From assembly GCA_049697115.1 (NCBI GenBank), contig JBAVVD010000010.1, forward strand, positions 1 through 10,178: a stretch of DNA of 10,178 bases, given 5' to 3'. The stretch comes from JBAVVD01 sp049697115. Its GTDB lineage: Bacteria; Acidobacteriota; Aminicenantia; Aminicenantales; UBA4085. Made by a program: the position numbers and the translations under genes. Shown one piece after another: positions 6,744 through 10,178 of this stretch. The notes below the pieces were generated by a model, which was not told where the DNA came from, ran no database searches, and saw only the letters and a list, made by a program, of their open reading frames with translations. The number at the start of each line of letters is the position of its first letter. Within the stretch, counting starts at the first letter, position 1.

Positions 6744-8281
6744 GAGACACGATAAAATATTATTTCCCGGGAATTTTTCTTTGTATCGCGATAATCGTTC
6801 TTGCCGCCTGCAGCAGAGTCAGCCCCAACAGACTCTCCTCAGAGCTCATTCCCGTAGATGGAAATCCGCTGGTCAGTTTCCGCATCCTCCTCAAGGTGGG
6901 CTCAGCCAATGATCCTGCCGGAAAAGAAGGCCTCTGTCAGCTGACCTTGAGTATGCTCGCTAACGGCGGGACGAAAAGCCTGACGTATAAAGAACTCACG
7001 AAAAATTTCTATCCCATGGCCGCCAGAGTGGATTTGAGCGTCGATAAGGAGATGTCGGCCTTCTCCGGGGCTATCCATATCGACAACCTGGAAAAATATT
7101 ACGTCCTTTTCAAAGGAATGCTTCTCGATCCCGGCTTCCGAGAAGAGGATTTTATCCGGCTAAAGACAAACCAGATTAACTCCATCGAAAGATCCCTAAT
7201 TAACTATGATGAACAATTCGGCAAAGAAATTCTGAACCTGATGATGTATGACGGACATCCGTACGGCCATCTCGAAGCCGGAACTGTGGAATCCGTGAAA
7301 AATCTGACCCTTGACGATATCCGGGCTTTTTATCAAGAGCATTTTGTCCAGGGAAATATCGTCGTTGGACTCATCGGCGGCTTTCCCGCGGATTTCGCGG
7401 AAAAAGTCTTGTCTGATTTTGGCGGCATTCCCGAGGGCTTTACTCCGCGCCTGATCCTGCCTGAACAACGAATTCCTCAGGGGATCGAGATCGTGATGGC
7501 AGAAAAACAGACCCCTTCCACGGCGATCTCAATGGGATTCCCAATTTCATTGACAAGAGCGAACAAGGACTTCTTCGCCCTCTGGGTAGCCGGCGCGCAT
7601 TTTGGCGAGCACAGGCAGCACCTTTCGCTCCTCTTTCAGAAAATCAGGGAAGAAAGGGGACAGAACTACGGAGATTACGCCTATATCGAGCATTTTGTCC
7701 AGGGCAGAGACAAATTCCCCGCTCCCAACCACTGCCGCCAGCAGCAGTACTTCTCAATCTGGATCCGGCCTCTGATCAATTCCAACCGCCACTTTGTCCT
7801 CCGCCAGGCGCTGCAGGAGCTCAAGAAACTGATCGAAGAAGGCATTTCCGAAGAGAGGTTCCAGATGACACGGACATACCTCCTGAACTATACCAAGCTC
7901 TATGCACAGACTCTGGATGAACGGTTGGGCTGGCAGATGGATTCCCATTACTACGGCTATAAAGACATTCTGGCCGAGGTCCAGAATCGGCTGCCCAGGC
8001 TCACGCGGGAGGATGTCAACCGGGCCATAAAAAAATATCTGAACTTCGATAAGATCTATATCGCCCTCATCACCCAGGACGCCGAAAGCCTGAAAAACGA
8101 CCTGGTCGCCAATACGCCCTCGCCGATTCAATATGCCAATCCGAACATGCCCAAGGAAATTCTCAACGAAGATCTGGTCATTCAGGTTTATCCGCTGGAT
8201 GTCAACATGGAAAAGGTGAAAATCGCGCTGGCCTCGGAGTACTTTCAGAAAGCGGGCCTCCCCAAGCTGGAAAAACCTTAA
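6740..8281 (+). CDS. M16-like lipoprotein, non-catalytic partner subunit
   Basis: A 513-residue protein starting in an ATGA overlap with the previous stop, with SD AGGAGGG (6725-6731) 8 nt upstream, so the two are translationally coupled. The N-terminus is a lipoprotein signal: basic start, hydrophobic 9-22 and lipobox LAAC with C24 as the lipidated residue. Ser at +2 gives no inner-membrane retention signal by the E. coli rule. The M16 N-domain is recognisable (FRILLKVGSANDPAGKEGL), but where HxxEH should be it reads CQLTL (66-70), so zinc cannot be bound. The C-domain retains KIREERGQNY with R303 and Y310, the Arg/Tyr pair that grips substrate in heterodimeric bacterial M16 peptidases. It should therefore complete the active site of the upstream protein and anchor it to a membrane. 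Longer than usual partners (about 420-450). Confidence 0.9.
   Translation: MRDTIKYYFPGIFLCIAIIVLAACSRVSPNRLSSELIPVDGNPLVSFRILLKVGSANDPAGKEGLCQLTLSMLANGGTKSLTYKELTKNFYPMAARVDLSVDKEMSAFSGAIHIDNLEKYYVLFKGMLLDPGFREEDFIRLKTNQINSIERSLINYDEQFGKEILNLMMYDGHPYGHLEAGTVESVKNLTLDDIRAFYQEHFVQGNIVVGLIGGFPADFAEKVLSDFGGIPEGFTPRLILPEQRIPQGIEIVMAEKQTPSTAISMGFPISLTRANKDFFALWVAGAHFGEHRQHLSLLFQKIREERGQNYGDYAYIEHFVQGRDKFPAPNHCRQQQYFSIWIRPLINSNRHFVLRQALQELKKLIEEGISEERFQMTRTYLLNYTKLYAQTLDERLGWQMDSHYYGYKDILAEVQNRLPRLTREDVNRAIKKYLNFDKIYIALITQDAESLKNDLVANTPSPIQYANPNMPKEILNEDLVIQVYPLDVNMEKVKIALASEYFQKAGLPKLEKP
7337..7353 (+). repeat. 17-nt exact direct repeat, copy 1 (encodes EHFVQG)
   Basis: The sequence GAGCATTTTGTCCAGGG is identical to 7688-7704 and lies in the same reading frame of the M16-like lipoprotein gene, giving residues 200-205 EHFVQG. 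The flanks are unrelated, so it is not part of a longer duplication. Confidence 0.8.
7688..7704 (+). repeat. 17-nt exact direct repeat, copy 2 (encodes EHFVQG)
   Basis: Second copy of the 17-mer at 7337-7353, residues 317-322 of the same protein. It follows the R/Y pair segment. The two copies do not sit at equivalent places in the duplicated M16 fold. Confidence 0.8.
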
Positions 8282-8413
8282 AAAAAGCAATAGACTTCAG
8301 CCATGCCTTTTCTTATGAAGGACCTGGCTGAGCCGCCTGATAAAAGGGATTCAGTTAAGTACGCTTCTTTCCGTCTCCGTTTATGGAACTGGTTCCAAAA
8401 TCCTAGGCGATTT

Positions 8414-8433
8414 CAAAGGAGAAGGCTCCTTTG
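8414..8433. repeat. perfect 8-bp inverted repeat / hairpin
   Basis: CAAAGGAG (8414-8421), loop AAGG, CTCCTTTG (8426-8433) is an exact stem, with one further T-G wobble possible. It lies in the gene-free stretch about 130 nt after the M16 pair. The absence of a following T run argues against a normal intrinsic terminator. It could be a transcript-end stabilising hairpin, a protein site or a remnant of an element end. Confidence 0.45.
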
Positions 8434-8615
8434 GCCGCAGGAGTGTGTTTCTCCTTCTCTGCCCTCCTCTTTCACACGGAAAAGCGCTTCTATCAAGAAA
8501 ACCGCTTAAAGCCTGAATGGGCACATAAGGAGTAATCGGAAGCAATTCTTTTTCTGAGGTTGGTTGTAGATAGAGACTCACCGTGAGCTGTGAAGTGGAA
8601 AAAACCTTCGAGCGC

Positions 8616-8693
8616 TTGACTAAACTAATCAATCGGTGATAGACTTCTTCCCTAAAGAAGATATGTTTACAGCATAAAAAAAGAAGTTATCAC
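8616..8693 (+). promoter_or_regulatory. candidate promoter(s) for the M14-like gene
   Basis: Two weak sigma70-like pairs are visible: TTGACT (8616-8621) with TAGACT (8640-8645) at 18 nt, and TTTACA (8666-8671) with TATCAC (8688-8693) at 16 nt. Either would give a leader of about 50-100 nt before the ATG at 8752. AT-rich DNA produces such matches by chance, so this is tentative. Confidence 0.25.
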
Positions 8694-8751
8694 AGTGCAA
8701 AAAAATCCACTCTTACTCATTCAATATCAGGAATGATAGGTTGGATTACAT

Positions 8752-9582
8752 ATGATATTTGAGGCAGAAGGTAACAAGAAAGTTGTTAGAGAATGGTTAC
8801 AAAAGGAAAATTGTTTCTCAAATGATCTTGATAAACTCTACGCAAAACTTCTAGCTATATCTGCAATTCACAATCTTCGAGTAAAAGAACTTGGGCGAAT
8901 TCAAGAAAAGCCAATTCTTCTAATTTCACCACAAATGTTAACAATTTATCCTAAAGTATTAATAGCAGCTGGATTCCATGGTGATGAACCTGCTGGGAGT
9001 TGGGCCATCCTCCGGTTCCTTGAAGGACTCAAGGAGTATCCGAAGTATTACAACCTCTCATTTTTACCTCTTGTTAATCCAACTGGTTTCGAGCACATCA
9101 GCCGAACTAATTACTTGGGACAAGATCCTAATCGAGGTTATTACCACACGGAGAGTGGAAAACCCGAAACTTCCGAAGAAGGCTTAGTACTCCTTGGGCA
9201 ATTGTCAAAAATTAAATATCTCGCCCAAGATATTTTTATTTCGCTTCACGAAGATAACGAATTTGCTAGATTTTACATTTACACATTTGAAACTTCTGAT
9301 GAACCCGACCTTTTTTCACGAATGCTTCATTCCGCGGAGCACCAATTCTTTGAACCACATCCTGACGGGCCGCTTGAAGGTAGCACAGTAAAAGATGGTA
9401 TCATCTTTAAATTTTGTGATGGGTCTTTCGAGGATTTACTTTTTCATAATGGAGTTCCTATGACCGCCTGCATAGAAACTCCTGGTAAGTTTGCAATTGA
9501 AAAAAGGATCAATACAAACTACTTTATTATTCAAGCGGTAGGACAATTTATACTATCTCTCCGAAAAATTTCGCCCAAGTGA
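8752..9582 (+). CDS. M14-family zinc carboxypeptidase/deacylase-like protein, cytosolic
   Basis: A 276-residue protein without signal peptide. After a helical N-terminus (about 8-40) comes an M14 core: VLIAAGFHGDEPAGS with zinc ligands H76 and E79, PLVNPTGFEHISRTN (106-120), DPNRG with N127/R128 (substrate carboxylate site), SLHED with third zinc ligand H166, and CIETPG with E242 as the predicted general base. All catalytic positions of the M14 fold (carboxypeptidase A, succinylglutamate desuccinylase, aspartoacylase) are present, so an active hydrolase of a terminal peptide, isopeptide or N-acyl bond is expected. The compact size and ETPG are closer to the deacylase/small M14 branches than to secreted digestive types. 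Weak ribosome site (AGG at 8738-8740). The gene is markedly AT-rich compared with upstream genes, suggesting transfer. The next gene starts 3 nt after its stop. Confidence 0.8.
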   Translation: MIFEAEGNKKVVREWLQKENCFSNDLDKLYAKLLAISAIHNLRVKELGRIQEKPILLISPQMLTIYPKVLIAAGFHGDEPAGSWAILRFLEGLKEYPKYYNLSFLPLVNPTGFEHISRTNYLGQDPNRGYYHTESGKPETSEEGLVLLGQLSKIKYLAQDIFISLHEDNEFARFYIYTFETSDEPDLFSRMLHSAEHQFFEPHPDGPLEGSTVKDGIIFKFCDGSFEDLLFHNGVPMTACIETPGKFAIEKRINTNYFIIQAVGQFILSLRKISPK

Positions 9583-9585
9583 ATT

Positions 9586-10178
9586 ATGTTTGATTATACC
9601 TTTATAAGAAAGAAGAACACATATGTATTTATCGGTGGATTTCATCTTGGCTTACCATTGGCGTTTATTTATAATAAAAATTTAAACGGATGGTCTCAAA
9701 TTGCTCAAGAACTTACACATAAATTTCTAAAATATGGTGATCTATTTGAACTAGTTGCTGATCAATATGAGTCCGAAACGAAATTTCCCTTAGGGAACCC
9801 TATAATATTTAGACACAAACGCTTTTTCGAGATTTTCAATTTGCCAAAGTATTTGAGTGACGAAGAAATAAAAATACCAGAGGACAGCTACAAAATTGAC
9901 AACCGCATTTGGGTTTTTCCAACCGGAATTGTTTTTATTATAGGCTGTCTCTCTGTTGAATCCGACAATATTATTTCTTTAAGTGATTTTGAAAATAAGA
10001 TTGTTGAGAATCACTATCCAGAGCTTTCTTTTTTGTTCGTGCAAGTTGCCCAAATAATTTTTAAAACTATTAGACCGGAATTGATTAACTCAGCAATTGT
10101 TTGTAAAAGCGATTTGGAGAAGTGCCTCTCGGCAATTAAGATAATCAAAGGGTTTGAAGGATCAGAATTGTTATGTTC
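9586..10178 (+). CDS. hypothetical protein, N-terminal 197 residues (3' truncated by window)
   Basis: An ATG at 9586, 3 nt after the TGA of the M14-like gene, opens a frame that stays open to the window end. Tight spacing and absence of a clear SD suggest translational coupling to the upstream gene. It begins MFDYTFIRKKNTYVFIGGFHLGL and shares the AT-rich composition of its neighbour. Features: a mixed alpha/beta pattern, no signal peptide, one short hydrophobic strand pair (RIWVFPTGIVFIIGCLSV, about 120-137) that looks more like a buried beta hairpin than a membrane helix, and helical segments after 145. I do not recognise the family. The uninterrupted 197 codons and operon position make it a real gene. 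Whether it is an enzyme, a sensor or an M14 partner cannot be said. Confidence 0.7.
   Translation, partial: MFDYTFIRKKNTYVFIGGFHLGLPLAFIYNKNLNGWSQIAQELTHKFLKYGDLFELVADQYESETKFPLGNPIIFRHKRFFEIFNLPKYLSDEEIKIPEDSYKIDNRIWVFPTGIVFIIGCLSVESDNIISLSDFENKIVENHYPELSFLFVQVAQIIFKTIRPELINSAIVCKSDLEKCLSAIKIIKGFEGSELLC

Larger units (their letters stand above)
8282..8751. other. 470-bp region without a supported gene; composition boundary
   Basis: No reading frame here has both a ribosome site and a recognisable protein pattern. It contains an imperfect hairpin just after the lipoprotein stop (T8297-A8303 pairing with T8325-A8331, and CCTT 8306-8309 with AAGG 8318-8321) and a perfect 8-bp hairpin at 8414-8433, neither followed by a U tract. 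From about 8640 the DNA becomes clearly AT-rich and stays so to the window end, so this stretch is a likely junction between native sequence and an acquired segment. No tRNA, transposase or target-site duplication was recognised. Confidence 0.5.

Noticed and set aside
8303..8509. 68-codon + strand frame after the lipoprotein gene
   Set aside because: No SD, the start lies inside an imperfect hairpin, composition is Arg/Ser-rich, and there is no recognisable pattern.
8381..8632. 83-codon - strand frame (possible small gene or transposase remnant)
   Set aside because: I could not match it to a transposase or any family, and it has no clear ribosome site; left as part of the gene-free region.
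8644..8660. CTTCTT/AAGAAG inverted repeat as a terminator
   Set aside because: The 6-bp A/T-containing stem is weak, no immediate U tract follows, and it lies in AT-rich DNA where such repeats are common.
1..10178. CRISPR array, tRNA, rRNA, insertion sequence or attachment site
   Set aside because: No regularly spaced repeats, no tRNA-like cloverleaf, no rRNA motif and no transposase or integrase pattern was found by reading either strand.
8752..10178. Calling the AT-rich pair a known anti-phage system
   Set aside because: An M14-like hydrolase plus an unknown protein fits no defence system I can name, and the unit is cut by the window end, so only a neutral description is justified.

Overview
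Organism and setting: this is a bacterial chromosome fragment with all supported genes on the + strand. Most of the window (about 1-8300) has balanced to moderately high GC, strong Shine-Dalgarno (SD) sites of the AAGGAGG type, a secreted M16 peptidase and an M16-like lipoprotein, so it comes from a cell with an envelope that exports proteins. The gene set (an oxygen-sensitive radical SAM enzyme, an amino-acid lyase, an RCK potassium channel) suits an anaerobic amino-acid or peptide fermenter from a deep, mostly uncultured lineage such as Acidobacteriota/Aminicenantota. That placement is a weak inference from gene style, not from a marker gene.

Layout: 1-438 is the 3' end of a COG0731-type radical SAM gene. 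503-1012 encodes a small Cys-rich DUF6125-like protein. 1100-1180 is an AT-rich promoter/operator region for a three-gene unit: an Lrp/AsnC regulator (1191-1685), a HisC-like PLP aminotransferase (1721-2806) and a PLP beta-eliminating lyase of the tyrosine phenol-lyase/tryptophanase family (2841-4286). A G-poor, pyrimidine-rich tail and a perfect 21-bp dyad lying over a TATAAT box precede a two-TM potassium channel with a cytosolic RCK domain (4385-5365), probably made from a nearly leaderless mRNA. 34 nt later come two overlapping M16 genes (5400-6743 and 6740-8281). 8282-8751 has no convincing gene. From about 8640 the GC content falls sharply. This AT-rich tail encodes an M14-family zinc carboxypeptidase/deacylase-like protein (8752-9582) and, 3 nt later, an unrecognised protein that runs off the window (9586-10178).

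How the genes work together: the Lrp, aminotransferase and lyase genes look like a self-regulated amino-acid catabolic module, probably for aromatic or related amino acids. The lyase differs from both tyrosine phenol-lyase and tryptophanase at normally conserved active-site positions, so its substrate is open. The two M16 proteins form a textbook complementary pair: the first has the zinc site and lacks the R/Y substrate-binding pair, the second is the reverse. They are expected to be one extracytoplasmic heterodimeric peptidase. The AT-rich tail looks like a separate, probably acquired, two-or-more-gene unit and is the best place in the window to look for an undescribed system, but the sequence here does not reveal its function.
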